Assembly: GCF_029633865.1 (NCBI RefSeq) | Contig: NC_079219.1 | Span: 55,099,672-55,163,671, forward strand | Direction: 5' to 3' | DNA: 64,000 bases | Source of the DNA: Lampris incognitus | Lineage: Eukaryota > Chordata > Actinopteri > Lampriformes > Lampridae | In this document: piece after piece, positions 45,140 through 56,845 of the stretch | Numbering within the stretch: position 1 is the first letter of the stretch | Layout of the letters: the number at the start of each line of letters is the position of its first letter | Notes under the pieces: generated by a model | Database searches by the model: none | What the model was told of the DNA's origin: nothing | The model's input: only the letters and a program-made list of their open reading frames with translations | Position numbers and translations under genes: made by a program

Positions 45140-45283
45140 TGCATATACTGTGTCTTTGGATCATGGGAGGAAACCCACGCGGACATGGAAAGGAGATTTG
45201 GACCCCATCGGGAAGGCCGAGGATGAAGACGGAGAACCCACCTGCTGGGAAGCAACAGGGCCAACCACAGACTAAGGTATTGG
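45140..45283 (-). repeat. Degenerate SINE B/C-type fragment
   Basis: Retains TGTCTTTGGATCATGGGAGG and AAACCCACGCGGACATGG, then a diverged stretch. Matches the shared 5' half of families B and C, with gaps. Confidence 0.55.
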
Positions 45284-46429
45284 CTTCCCCCATTTTACAT
45301 TTATTTCATGGGTCTCGGTGAGTGGACTGACGAGGACGTCATCTGTTTCTCGCGTGCGGACATTTCCGTTATGTAAAATAGAACCAGTCAACACACCTCA
45401 GCTTAAAGAGGACGACACCAACTCTAAAAGCACATCTATACAAATGGCTTCATACAGTTCTGTCAGTGCATCACATTCCAGTAATGAAGTATAACGGAGA
45501 TTTAAATGTTTCTGTTGGCTGTACATTTTGCTCCACTGTTGTATTGTTGGACACATACTGTAGTTAACATCTTCATTATCAGAAAGAGCTGTTGATTCAC
45601 CTGCATTTCTTTGTGTCCTCCTGTAATGGGCCTTAGACCAGAGAGGTAAAGGGAACAGTGATATAGTCTCTCTCGCTCGCTCTCTCGCTGTCTCCGTTTT
45701 TCTCTATGTCTCTTTTCTTACTTTGTCTTTCTAAAACTCGAGCCTGCTGAGCTCCACGGGAGGACTGAAAGCCGGCAGTAATTTTAGACCAAGTATCTGG
45801 TGCAGAGAAAGACCAGACAGTCCTGCAGAGCGTGGTCTGAATTGGAGCCTGCTGCGAAGACACAGAGAACTGATACGCATGTAATCAACTATTCCTAAAC
45901 TGGTCATAGTGGCATTCAATTTCTGACCTCCCATTTACTTTCAGCAAGCTCATAATTTAGTTGCAAAGGCAAGTAAAAAAAGATACGATTATTCTCTCTC
46001 TCTCTCTCTCTCTCGCTCTCTCTCTTGCTCTCTCATTGTCTCATTATTTAACAAAATTGAAATTGCAAGTTGTCCTTGATTGTCCGCGAGAAAACGTTGC
46101 ATCGTGCCGTAATGACATTGACTTGACTTCAGGCTTGTTTCACGACTACTTGGTTCCTTCCTGTTCGCGCTGATTTGGTCCAAATTACCAATCCAAAATC
46201 TGTCCAAGCCCATACCGGTGTCTTATCAACACCTTAACATTACACACCAGCCTGCGGTATATCCAACATGTCGCGGACGGCGGAGTAAGTCAGTAATATA
46301 ATGAATATTGTCGAACACACAAATAAAATTATCATTCACTTTTCCTGTAACGTTTTATTTATACAAGATTTATTATATGATACATAAACAAGAGGGAGGG
46401 AGAAGATGGGACAGAGAGATGAAGATGGG

Positions 46430-46430
<1 letters not shown>
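45284..46430. other. No recognised gene
   Basis: Contains CT-rich tracts (45660-45710 and 45990-46040); otherwise unrecognised. Confidence 0.4.
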
Positions 46431-46433
<3 letters not shown>

Positions 46434-46485
<52 letters not shown>

Positions 46486-46492
46486 TGTGTGT
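46434..46492. repeat. (GT)n microsatellite
   Basis: GT run with one GGTG interruption; a second GT/GC run lies at 46602-46640. Confidence 0.96.
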
Positions 46493-46640
46493 CAGCTGTG
46501 CTGAGGTAAGCAGTGATAGATGTCCTGGTTTGTTTAATTGATGTCATCTAGAAGGCTGAACACATGTGTTGTACACCCAACCCGGAGCTGTTGCCCAGCT
46601 GGTGTGTGTGCGCGCGCGTGTGTGTGTGTGTGTGTGTGTT

Positions 46641-46873
46641 ACTCTCGAGTAACTGGGAAGGCATCTGCCTGCTTTGCCGTGCTGCCTCACTCATAATATA
46701 AAACACACGCACGCACACACCAGTTAGCAGATGGAGGTTATCAGGAAGAGGGGGTTGTCTGTCTGTCCATGTGGACATGCAGAGGGAGAGAACTCGCTCA
46801 GCTGAATGAATGGACTTGCCATTGCCATGTCTGCATGTCTCTGCGTTGACGGAGATTAAAAAACTCTATAGCC
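46641..46873. other. Unassigned spacer
   Basis: No recognised feature. Confidence 0.4.
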
Positions 46874-47281
46874 GGGGTATCTGGGTAGCGTAGTCTATTC
46901 CGTTGCCTACCAACACAGGGCTCGCCGGTTCGAATCGCCGCCGTGTTTCCTCCGGCTTGGTCGGGCGCCCCTACAGGCACAATTGGCCGTGTCTGCGGGT
47001 GGGATGTGTCCTGGTCCTTGCAGTAGCGCCTCCTCTGGCCGGTCGGGGTATCTGTTCAGGGGGGAGGGGAATAGCGTGATCCTCCCACGCGCTACCTCCC
47101 CCTGGTGAAACCCCTCACTGTGAGGTGAAAAGAAGCGGCTGTTGACTCCACATGTATCGGAGGAGGCATGTGGTAGTCTGCAGCCCTCCCCGGATCGGCA
47201 GAGGGGGGCAGCGATCGGGACGGCTCGGAAGAGTGGGGTAATCGGCCAAGTACACCTGGGGAGAAAAAGTGGGGGAAAAAA
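46874..47281 (+). repeat. SINE family A
   Basis: Near full-length copy with a slightly damaged B-box (GGTTCGAATCG) and an A-rich tail at 47268-47281. Confidence 0.87.
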
Positions 47282-47988
47282 TCAACAACAAAAAAACTCC
47301 ATAGCCTGCATCTATCCGCAGCGACACATTTGATGTCAGAGGACTGCTGTCTCCTTGTAGCTCTTCTTCTTCCTCCTCCCCCTCCTTCCGTCCCTCTTCT
47401 TCTGTTATGACCATCATATTAATTCCTGCTGTTCAGGTGTTTTGATTTTCCATAGAGAGCTGGAGGTAAAAATGAATGAACGAGTCAGAGAGAGCGAGAA
47501 CGAGCCGAAACGGCAAACGAGTAAGAGCGAGATAGGAAACGGTGGGGGGTGGGTGGGGGGGGAGTGTGAAATGAGGACAGTCGACACTTTGAACCAGGTT
47601 GAGAGCTGTTAACAGTACATCACAGGTACACGCCGTTTGCCCCGGCACGTTGACGTGGCCAAGATTGCAAGTAAAACTTCCTCTCTTCATCTCTCCATTG
47701 CTCCTCCCAGGTGAAAGTGTACATGTGAGAGTGTGAGTCATTCATTTTTGTTGTTGTTGTTGTTTGTTGTTGATGACGTTTCATTCAGCAGCATCGTAAG
47801 CGAGAGCTTGCCTCTTAGCCTGTCTGCCCCCCCCACCCCCCCCCCACCCCATCTCGCTGCATGTCCCTCCATCTTTCTTTCCCTCCGTCTCTTCTGAAGG
47901 TGAGCCCCCGTTCTGCTCTGTCCTGAAGCTGCTCTGTCGCAGTAACACTAAATATTGCTGAGCAGCTTTTCTCATCAGGCACCCGCAT

Positions 47989-47989
<1 letters not shown>
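47282..47989. other. Unassigned sequence
   Basis: Includes a (TTG)n run at about 47747-47773 and C-runs near 47826-47847. No gene recognised. Confidence 0.4.

Positions 47990-48060
<71 letters not shown>
47990..48060. repeat. (CA)n microsatellite
   Basis: About 34 CA units. Confidence 0.97.
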
Positions 48061-48062
<2 letters not shown>

Positions 48063-48460
48063 GTGTAGAAGTGCTGGGTTAGGGGAGAAATGTGGCCTGT
48101 TTCTTGCAGTTTTTGATGACTCCTGCTGTCCTGGTGAAACAGAATGCAGTGTGCAGGATAGCACAGGATGGCGTCCCAAAACACAGGAGAGGGGCCGGAA
48201 AAGGGGATGAGGAAAGGAGAATCGGGAGGGGAAAAAGAGGAGAGAAAAGGAGGCCATGCGGAGGTGAGAGGGAAGGAGAAGAGAATACGAGGGGAGAGAG
48301 AAAGAGAGGAAAATGGAGTAATAGCAGGGAACGAGGGAGGGGAGGGAAATAAAGTTGAGACTGTTAGAAGCCTTGGGACTACACATGGTGGTCTGAAAAC
48401 CGCTCTAGGAGAAGCCGGTTCACTTACCGGACCAGACCTCTTATCTTTTACTACCTGAGT
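48061..48460. other. Purine-rich unassigned sequence
   Basis: G/A-rich block from about 48176 to 48355; the open frames within it reflect composition. Confidence 0.4.
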
Positions 48461-48462
48461 CA

Positions 48463-48825
48463 CCCATCCCTCCGTTATCCAAGCCGCTTATCCTGAGTAG
48501 GGTCGTTAAGATGCTGGAGCCTATCCCAGCAGTCATTGGGCAGCAGGCGGGGGGGGGGGGGCACCCTGGACAGGCCGCCAGTCCATCACATTCACGCCTA
48601 GGGACAACTTAGTACGGCCAAGTCACCTGACCTACATGTCTTTGGACCGTGGGAGGAAGCCGGAGCACCCGGAGGAAACCCACGCCGACACGGGGAGAAC
48701 ATGCAAACTCCACACAGACAACAACCTGGAATGACCCCCACGACCGGGCAACCCCGGGGTTCGAACTCAGGACCTTCTTGCTGTGTGGCAACCGCGCTAA
48801 CCGCTACGCCACCCACCGTGCCGCC
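48463..48825 (-). repeat. SINE family B, full length
   Basis: Reverse copy ending GCCACCCACCGTGCCGCC. Flanks CCTGAGTCACC and CCTAGGTCACC suggest a target duplication with two changes. A G-run is expanded at 48549-48560. Confidence 0.88.
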
Positions 48826-49277
48826 AACCTAGGTCACCTAGATCTCAAACTCAGACACGCGTAATCATTTGCATTTCATATTTAGCAACGCCGGCAAATT
48901 GCAAACAGCGTGAGGTGCTAAAGTTCCCTCCAGAGGACGCCATTTTCACCGAAAAAGCTCTTTTTCCCGCCTTGCTGGTGTCTGCATGCACGGCTGTTCA
49001 TGTTTGCAGGTGGTCTGTGTAAAATAACTAACTGCGGCTGTGTGAATCTGAATGTGTGATATAAGGCGTGTCGGCTGAGCGGCTGTGATGACAGCGTGAC
49101 CTCACGAGGTGTCACGTCGCCAGCGCCGCCATCTTTAAGCCTTTCAATTTGTCCTGTTTCTACACGGGTAGAGGTTGTCTGTGGTGCTGCTGCTTTTAGA
49201 CAGGATAAGATTCGTTTATTTGACTAAAAGGTTGAAAAGGGGGGGGGGGGGGTGTAGGGTTAGAATCTGGCTTTACG
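48826..49277. other. Unassigned sequence
   Basis: No recognised gene or repeat; a G-run lies at 49240-49251. Confidence 0.4.
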
Positions 49278-49715
49278 GGGCGTCCGGGTAGCGTAGCGGT
49301 CTATTCCGCTGCCTACCGACATGGGGATCCCGGTTCGAATCCCCGTGTTGCCTCCGGCTTGGTCGGGGTCCCTACAGACACAATTGGCCATGTCTGCGGT
49401 TGGGAAGACGGATGTGAGTATGTGTCCTGGTCACTGAACTAGCGCCTCCTCTGGTCGGTCGAGGCGCCTCTTTGCAGGGGAGGGGGAACTGAGGGGGAAT
49501 AGTGTGATCCTCCCACGCGCTACGTCCCCCTGGTGAAACTCCTCACTGTCAGGTGAAAAGAAGCGGCTGGCGACTCCACATGTATCGGCGGAGGCGTGTG
49601 GTAGTCTGCAGCCCTCCCCGGATCGGCAGAGGGGGCGGAGCAGCGACCGGGACGGCTCGGAAGAGTGGGGTAATCGGACAGATACAATTGGGGGAGAGAA
49701 AAAAAGGGGGGGGGA
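49278..49715 (+). repeat. SINE family A, full length
   Basis: Complete copy with head GGGCGTCCGGGTAGCGTAG and intact B-box GGTTCGAATCC, ending in an A/G-rich tail. Confidence 0.9.
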
Positions 49716-50201
49716 GTCCCAAAAAAATCTGGTTTTACTCAATTTTATGATATGTAATTGTAAAATATTAGAGGGGGTGAAGGATGGAACACAACAGAAT
49801 GTGGTTCAACTTTTTTTCAGTCTGGATTGCAAATGACGAACACCTCGGGGTCCGTCCACCGGCTGCGGGGGGGCTCCGTAGCATCCTGATGAAGAATCTT
49901 AATCAGATCTCCTTGTTGTTGTCGTGACAATTTGGGATATTTTGTACGTATGTGCAAATCGACCTGGCAAACCAGTTTCTCCTGAGACCTGCGAGGCTCC
50001 TCCGATTAGATTTCACAGAAATTAAGACTTTTGTCTTCCAAATAATGGGAAATTTAATTGCTGTCACTGCTTGGCCCAGAGGCATTACGCCGTTACTCAT
50101 GATTATTACAGACTTGTTGTCTTTTGGTGCTGTTTTCTCACAGCGGCTTGGTCTTCTCTAGTCAAGGAATACGAAATTAATATTGTAGTGTTTTATCAGC
50201 G
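49716..50201. other. Unassigned sequence
   Basis: No recognised gene or repeat. Confidence 0.4.
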
Positions 50202-50550
50202 GGCGGCGCGGTGGCGCAGTGGTTAGCGCGGTCGCCTCACAGCAATGAGGTCCTGAGTTCGAGCCCCGGGGTAGTCCAACCTTGGAGGTCGCCCCGGGTC
50301 GTCCTCTGTGTGGAGTTTGCATGTTCTCCCTATGTCTGTGTGGGTTTCCTCCCACAGTCCAAAGACATGTGGGTCAGGTGACTTGGCCGTACTAAATTGC
50401 CCCTAGGTGTGAATGTGTCGGCCCTGTGACGGACTGGCGGCCTGTCCAGGGTGTTTCCTCGCTTGCTGCCTGCAATGACTGCTGGGATAGGGTCCAGCAT
50501 CCCCGCGACCCTAATTAAGATAAGCGGCTTGGGTAATGGATGGATGGATG
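50202..50550 (+). repeat. SINE family B with target duplication
   Basis: Full-length copy with head GGCGGCGCGGTGGCGCAG, B-box-like GAGTTCGAGCCCC and GGATGGATGGATG tail. Flanks TGTTTTATCAGC and TGTTTTATCCGC form a target duplication of about 12 bp with one mismatch. Confidence 0.9.
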
Positions 50551-50639
50551 TTTTATCCGCACTTTGTCAGTTAAAACCCATGTTGCGTAACGTTTGTAAT
50601 GGGGACCGGGTATGGAACCGCCCTTGAAGATTCCACAGT

Positions 50640-51052
50640 CTGGCAAGAGACAACAAACGGGGTTGGGTATGACTGGTCCTCCTTCTAGGTCCTTGTGGGT
50701 CTCCTTACAGGAGGACGCCTGCACATGACAGCTTTTTATGTGGCATGGCTGATGCTCCTGCAGCCACCACAAGGTCCTTGGCAGGGGGAGGCCAGAGTCC
50801 AATGGCGTGGAGAACCAAGATGATCGGGGACCACCCTGTGTTGCAGCCTTCATCGCCGTTGTGACCTGGAGACATCGTCCTCCAGCTCCGCCGTTGAGGT
50901 CTTTGTTGGGTCACGCTTCGTCCGGAACCTCCCCCTTGACCTGTCCCGCCTTGGGTGACCCTACCAGGATCCAGGCTCTGGAGGGCGTAGCTCTTGGGAT
51001 TATTGGTACACGCAAGCTTCTCCACCACGGCAAGGTGGCGATCCAGGAGAGG
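50640..51052 (-). repeat. Repeat family D, copy 2
   Basis: Reverse-oriented partner of 9418-9830, sharing the landmarks GATGTCTCCAGGTCACAACG and AAAAAGCTGTCATGTGCAGG. This copy contains a GGTCAAGGGGGAGGTTCCGG segment better preserved than in copy 1. Homology may extend to about 50560. Confidence 0.7.
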
Positions 51053-51210
51053 AGACAACAAACGAAACACAAACACACATGTGCACCCAAACAAGTAACA
51101 CATTCAAACACAAAGCCACAAAAAACCTCCCTCGTTTGTGTGCCAATGCACCCATGTTGCCGCTCGTCCTCCACTCTCGTCTCCCCCATGCCTTTATCTC
51201 CATCCCTTCA

Positions 51211-51255
<45 letters not shown>

Positions 51256-51290
51256 CTCTCTCTCTCGCTCTCTCTCTCCCTCCCTGTGTG
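51211..51290. repeat. (CT)n microsatellite
   Basis: CT run with a few CTCG interruptions. Confidence 0.96.
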
Positions 51291-51852
51291 TCTGGGTAAT
51301 TGTGTGACTCGGGGAAGATTGCATTTAGCCGGACAGCTGAGTGGTGAGGTGGCGGGGTAATAAATGGCCTGATAACCTGATAACCGCCACTCCTCTGATC
51401 CCTTTCAACGCAGAAACAGGAACAAAAAAATCATTACCTGCCTCAGACAGACCCGTCCCGGGGTGTCGCGCGTGATAAAGAGAAACATATTTCTGGAAAA
51501 GAGAAAACAGCGAGGACGACAGGATCGAGGAAAGAAAGGGAACATAACGTTAGCATAACAAGGCTGTGAAAGAAAGACGGGGAGAGGGGTTTGATGAGAC
51601 CTCTGAAGGAATCTTGATTTGGTTCAGTTTTATGGTCTTTACAGCAGATAGATTGAATAAAACACTGTCGTTGGAGCCACGAGGTTCAATTCTGTTGCAC
51701 CACGTTCTGATCTCTGTCGTTTGAGTCCTGAACGACTCGGCCACAAAGTTCAGCCAGCCAAAGAAATAAATAAAGACAAACAACCAAACAAAGAGGGGCA
51801 GTCAGCTCTGTAGCCCTGATAACCTCATCATAATAAATATAGATATATATAT
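51291..51852. other. Unassigned sequence
   Basis: No gene or known repeat; 51300-51480 is low in simple repeats. Confidence 0.4.
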
Positions 51853-52192
51853 TCTCCCCCCCCCTTTTTCTCCCTAATTGAACATGGCCAATTACCCCAC
51901 TCTTCCGAGCCGTGCCGGTTGCTGCTCCACCCCCTCTGCCGATCCGGGGGAGGGCTGCAGACTACCACATGCCTCCTCCCATACATGTGGAGTCGCCAGC
52001 CGCTTCTTTTCACCTGACAGTGAGGAGTTTCACCAGGGGGGACGTAGCGCGTGGGAGGATCACACTATTCCCCCCAGTTCCCCCTCCCCCCTGAACAGGC
52101 TCCCCGACCGATCAGAGGAGGCGCTAGTGCAGCGACCAGGACACATACAAACATCCAGCTTCCCACCCGCAGACACGCCGCCCGGACGCCCC
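51853..52192 (-). repeat. SINE family A with deleted tRNA head
   Basis: Body intact from the tail complement to CCCACCCGCAGACACG, then a jump to GCCGCCCGGACGCCCC, the outermost end of the head. The B-box and most of the tRNA-like part are gone. Confidence 0.85.
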
Positions 52193-52256
52193 GGTGATCG
52201 GTTTTTAATTTGAAAATACGCAGCAGCTTTCATTCCGTCCACACCTATTCATGTTT

Positions 52257-52259
<3 letters not shown>

Positions 52260-52312
<53 letters not shown>
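52260..52312. repeat. (CT)n microsatellite
   Basis: About 26 CT units followed by a short CA run. Confidence 0.97.
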
Positions 52313-52320
<8 letters not shown>

Positions 52321-53633
52321 AATACGCGTATGCTCGTTTCACATGTATTGCTTACATGCTCACTAGCCCGGGATGCACACCTTCAACAACAAATGCATGC
52401 AGATAAATGAACACACACGCTCAAATAGATCCCCTCAGCTTCTCACAAGCATGCATGCTTCCATGCACACACACGCAGTGTGTACGAGGTACTATGTAGC
52501 CCTGGGGCCGCGCTGCAGCAGCAGCAGCAGCAGCATCCCGCCTGATGTTTCATCAGTACAACAACACATTACTGTTCTAACATCCTACCGTCCTAATGTC
52601 GAAATGTTTTGTCAATACAAGTAAATCAACTTTATTTGCACCCGGTGGGCAAACGGCTTAAAAGACACGCTGCTGTTGTGTAGAAATGAAGTGAACTTTG
52701 AATGAACCTTGCATGTCATTTTTTTTTTCCTCTCTCCGATTCTCATACAGTGCGTTTTTAGAATAAACTGACTGCTGACCCCGTCATGCACTCTCGAAGA
52801 TTATGACGTGTCGTTTCTCTCAAATGAGTCCTGAAAATATAGATTCAGTCAAGAGAGTTGGGGGGGGGGGGCGGTATTAGTGACATATGGTGCAGACTGA
52901 AATTGAAACAGCAGTAACATGAGGGCACAGTAGGCACCCAACCCTTTGTTACATTTACTTCGGTGACACCCGGTTAGCTTTCAGCCTCCCTGTCCTCCCA
53001 GGTAAAGGTCATTTAACGATGATGTCGGAGCCAATTAGCAGACACAGTGTACCGAAAATGATCAAATGAAGAAGGTGAGCTCGGAGTCGGGACTCGGCTG
53101 CTTCTGGTTCGCAGACGCGGGCCTCCGCTTCGATTGGCCTCCCCCCGGTGTTAAGAGAGGTTTTATGTGAAAATGTCATCTGTATTGTGGGTTTCGTGTG
53201 ACAGTGACATTTCAGGGATCACGGGGATTCAGGAGCACCTACTGTGCAAAGAAAAGAAGAGCGCTATTGATGCCCCCTGTAGAGGCTTTGTTCCCGGGAA
53301 GAAAGAACATGGATTGCATAGACGGTCTCACAGTTTCTCTTGAGTGGTCAAAATAACACACATGCTAGCTGGGTATAGCTAGATGAGCGTTGGTTTGCTA
53401 TGTGTTGTACTACCATAAATAGTACAACAAATAGCCTTGGCACAGTTTTCTGTGATTTAACTTCAAATGCATCCTCTGTAATTTATGTTATGAAATCGGG
53501 AAGAAACACTGGCAGCAAGGTGGGAGTCCTTGCATTAGCAACAACTTCCCGCCAGTTCTAGGGGTGCTCTATAGGATCTGGCACACTGTTTGGGGGGCAT
53601 ACAAACAAACAAAACCATACAAACAGACTTGTT
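52313..53633. other. No recognised gene
   Basis: Contains a short (GCA)n at about 52515-52534 and a G-run at 52861-52872. No known repeat or exon recognised. Confidence 0.4.
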
Positions 53634-54050
53634 GGACGCGGAAGCGGGGCAGGCTAAGCTAACTGCTAGCCCATGTAGACCGGCAGTTCCGATAACACCG
53701 AGGGCGGTATGGCGGCGGGCTCGCCTAGTGTTGGCTGTGTTTTTGGTGTCGTCATGTGGAGTGCAGGGAGGTGTGTCAAAGGTGTCTGGCTGGGAGAGCT
53801 GATGTTGGATCAGCTGGGGGAGCCTGGTCTGCTGCGTCTGGTGGGCCCAGGGACCACGGCCCTGCCTGGAGCTGCGCCTGAGGTGAAAACACCAAGGGTG
53901 GTCTTACAGGACGCGGAAGTAGGGCAGGCTAAGCTAACTGCTAGCCCATGCAGACCGGCAGCTCCGACAGTCATCCTGGCATTTGCTCTCTTGGACAGTG
54001 AAAGTGCAAAGATTATATATATATATAATTTTTGCATGGAATAAAATGAC
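53634..54050 (+). repeat. Repeat family E, locus 1 (two modules)
   Basis: Two copies of the block GGACGCGGAAGC, GGGCAGGCTAAGCTAACTGC, AGCCCATGYAGACCGGCAG occur 275 bp apart (from 53634 and 53909). Between them lie GTGTCTGGCTGGGAGAGC, GGTCTGCTGCGTCTGGTGGG and CACGGCCCTGCCTGGAGC. It ends near ATAAAATGACAAATAAATG, which resembles a polyadenylation region. Matches locus 2 at 62345-62855 in reverse orientation. Confidence 0.75.
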
Positions 54051-54229
54051 AAATAAATGTTCCTGATTCCTGACTTCAAATGACACAGCTCATATCATGA
54101 TCAGAATAGATACACTGGATTATTACGTATCCCATATAGAAGAAAGAGACTAGATAGGAAGACGTTTCATGTCCTATCAAACCCAACCGAATAATTGGGG
54201 CACATCTGGTTCTTCTTCTTGTTGGTTTT

Positions 54230-55030
54230 TATTGGTGGTTGGCATCCAAAATGTTGCTTTACCTCCACCTACTGAAATATAAGAAATTCACAGTACTAAT
54301 TATTTACATTGTACACCCAAAGTGATCCCATTCGCGGCATTGTCCATTCTATAACCCAGACCCAGTCAGAGTTGATGCAAATCCTTCCTGCGGTGTAACA
54401 TCTAGATCTTCTCCAGATCTGTCAAAAACATTCAAATATCTCCTGGCGGCGTCCAGCACCAACTTGATTCTTTCCCACTTCCCCTTTATTTCAGCAACGC
54501 AATTTATGACCATGGCAATGAATGCCAAAAATCTTTTCTTGTCCATGCAGATATTCTGGTCAGCTCTGTTCCTTTTCTGCTCCAGTTCTTTTTGCACTTC
54601 CACTATCTTGTCCTTTCTCTCCATTCCCTTAGCAGCTTCAGCGTACAACAATCCCATTTCTGCTCTCATCTTATTCACTTACCTAATCCTTTTTGGACAC
54701 TGTGCTGACCCCATATCATGAGTTCCCTTGCAGTGCAGACAGTTTGCTTGTGCTTTCTCAACTATACACTCCTCCACTTTGCAGTTGTCCTTCCCATATC
54801 TCCCACGTCTTCTGACTCCCCTTCAGACTGCAGCAGCGTGTCCATATTCTTGACAACAAATACATCTGAGAGGCGCTCTCTCATATGGCCTCACCCTGTA
54901 ACTCACATAATCAACGTATACCCTTTCCAGCTGTTCCCCTTCAAAAGTCAAACACACAAAATTACCGTCCTCCTCCTCCCCTTCTCAGAATCTAGTCATT
55001 CTTCTTGCTTCACACACACCTGCAACATCC
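54230..55030 (-). pseudogene. I/Nimb-like LINE ORF1 (gag-like) relic
   Basis: Minus-strand reading with zinc-knuckle remnants (CICCQEYGHAAAV; CLHCKGTHDMGSAQCPKR) followed by NKMRAEMGLLYAEAAKGM, KELEQKRNRADQNICMDKKR and FLAFIAMVINCVAEIKGKWE. This is the layout of ORF1 from I/Nimb-type LINEs, as I recall them. Stops near the first knuckle and between PKRIR and NKMRAE break it. No ORF2 follows. Confidence 0.65.
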
Positions 55031-55355
55031 CGAAATGACTCAGCCTCTACCAAGCACGCCACTTGTCAATCCCTTCTTCTTTGTTTTTGATCCAAGTGGG
55101 AAGCAGGCATTAGCGCGGGAGGGGGGCAGCAGCTCCCCCTATTAGTGGGTGCACACCCCCCCCCAGTAGTAGTAGTGGCAGGTGGCTGTGTAACGTCTTA
55201 GACCCAACAGTATGCCTAACTTTTCCTAACGTACAAATGCAAATAAATAAATAAAACATCCCTTTATTGTAAACAGTGGGCTAGTAAAGTGAGTAAACAC
55301 TCCATTCTAAATCTGCTACCCACAGCGCCTTACAAACAAAACAATGACGTCATGC
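55031..55355. other. Unassigned sequence
   Basis: No recognised feature apart from a C-run near 55156-55164. Confidence 0.4.
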
Positions 55356-55713
55356 TGTAGTGACCGGGGGGGGGGTCGCTCTGACTGTCGGCGGTTCTGT
55401 GCTGGAGCACAATGGCTGATGGGACTGTTAATGTTAGATTTAAAACTGTGTTTTAATGATGTGGTGTTCATGTCGTGGTTATTCTTGTGTTGTTGTTTTG
55501 GGGGTTCGACTCAGATTAAGTAGGGGACCGTTTACTGGCTAACTGACTGTAGGACTGGGACTGATGTCGTTACGTTGTTGTCAGTTCTGGTCCGTTCTGG
55601 CCGTTGTGAATAAAAGAGCGCTTCCGGGGTCGTGCGGTGTATGGGGGCACGGGAGTTTCAATTAAGAGGAGCTCTCTGCCTCTCGGCTCATTCTTCCACG
55701 CCGGCTCGCCACA
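55356..55713 (+). mobile_element. Solo LTR, probably Gypsy-type
   Basis: A 358-bp segment starting TGTAGTGACC and ending GGCTCGCCACA (TG...CA ends), with a polyadenylation signal AATAAAAGAGC at about 55609 and a following GTGTATGGGGGC. No primer-binding site, internal region or second LTR is present. No clear flanking target duplication (CATGC versus GTACT). The plus-strand call follows the AATAAA orientation. Confidence 0.65.
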
Positions 55714-56845
55714 GTACTTTTCGTTTTAGTTGGCAGCCCCCCTACTTAAAACATCTTCCCGTGTGCCTGGAAGCAAGTCGCAGCAGTAATCTTTAAATGC
55801 ATCAATCTTCAGGGCTCTATCTCTCCGACGCTTTGAGATACAAGCAATGATAACCATCCCACTACTAGTTATCCTGATCGATCATACATCTCCAAGTTGT
55901 CCCCCGACAAACTTTCCGACCTGATGTGGGTCCTTGAAAATCTTTTCTCTCGTCACGGCTATCATCCCAACAAGATACATCTCCTCTGTTCTCAATGACA
56001 GACTAGAATCCCTTCAGTAGTTTGATGTATTCTTCTTCCTTTTCTTTTTCTTTTCAAACCCTCTCATGTCCTCATTTCCATTTTCAATTTCTCATTCTGA
56101 CTGCGATGCCATTTCTGCCATCTTGCGGCACGCTGTCTCCGGCACATCCGGTTCACAGGTGAAGGTGGGGATGCTTCATGAAAGCAACTGAAGACTTGTC
56201 ATTGGTGGATTCAAATGTCACCGCATTGTATGTATGTACAGTGACAACAAAGTGTCTTCTTCAATGCCCCCCCCCCCTTAGGCCTAAGCCCTGAACCCTC
56301 GTGGATTTAATTGATGTCACCTGGTAAGTGTTTGAATATGAGGGGCAGCAAGGGCTCAAAATGGTATAATTAGGAACGGGACAGGACTTATTTTTTTTTA
56401 CTTTCTTCATGGCCATGCCTGACATGAACATCTTCCAGGCTCTTGCCTTACAGAGTGGACGAGAGGTCATTGTCAAATAATCAGTTTACTCATTTTTCTC
56501 AAAACAGCATCATTAAGCAAAAATTAAAAGAAATGGTTGATGAATAAACTAGGTGTGTAATGTAGCATATCCTTGCATTCCTCTGATTTCATGTGTTTTT
56601 TTGTGTACCATCTTAAATACTTGTTCATGTAGTGTTTCTTTGTAAATTCAGGCATACCAGCACGCCCAGTATGCCATGCTGAACGCCACTGTTCCCATGT
56701 CTCCTTCCATGCTTGTTTATTTACCGTATTCTGGCTTACCCTGGTTTACGTATCCGGGTTTACCGTGGTAACCCCGTGTTTAATGTCACAACGCTATGAA
56801 CTGTGGGTAATTCCCTCAGGCAAAAACTGCAGAAATGCAGATTTA
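55714..56845. other. No recognised gene
   Basis: Mixed DNA with a C-run (56268-56277); no gene or known repeat recognised. Confidence 0.4.
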
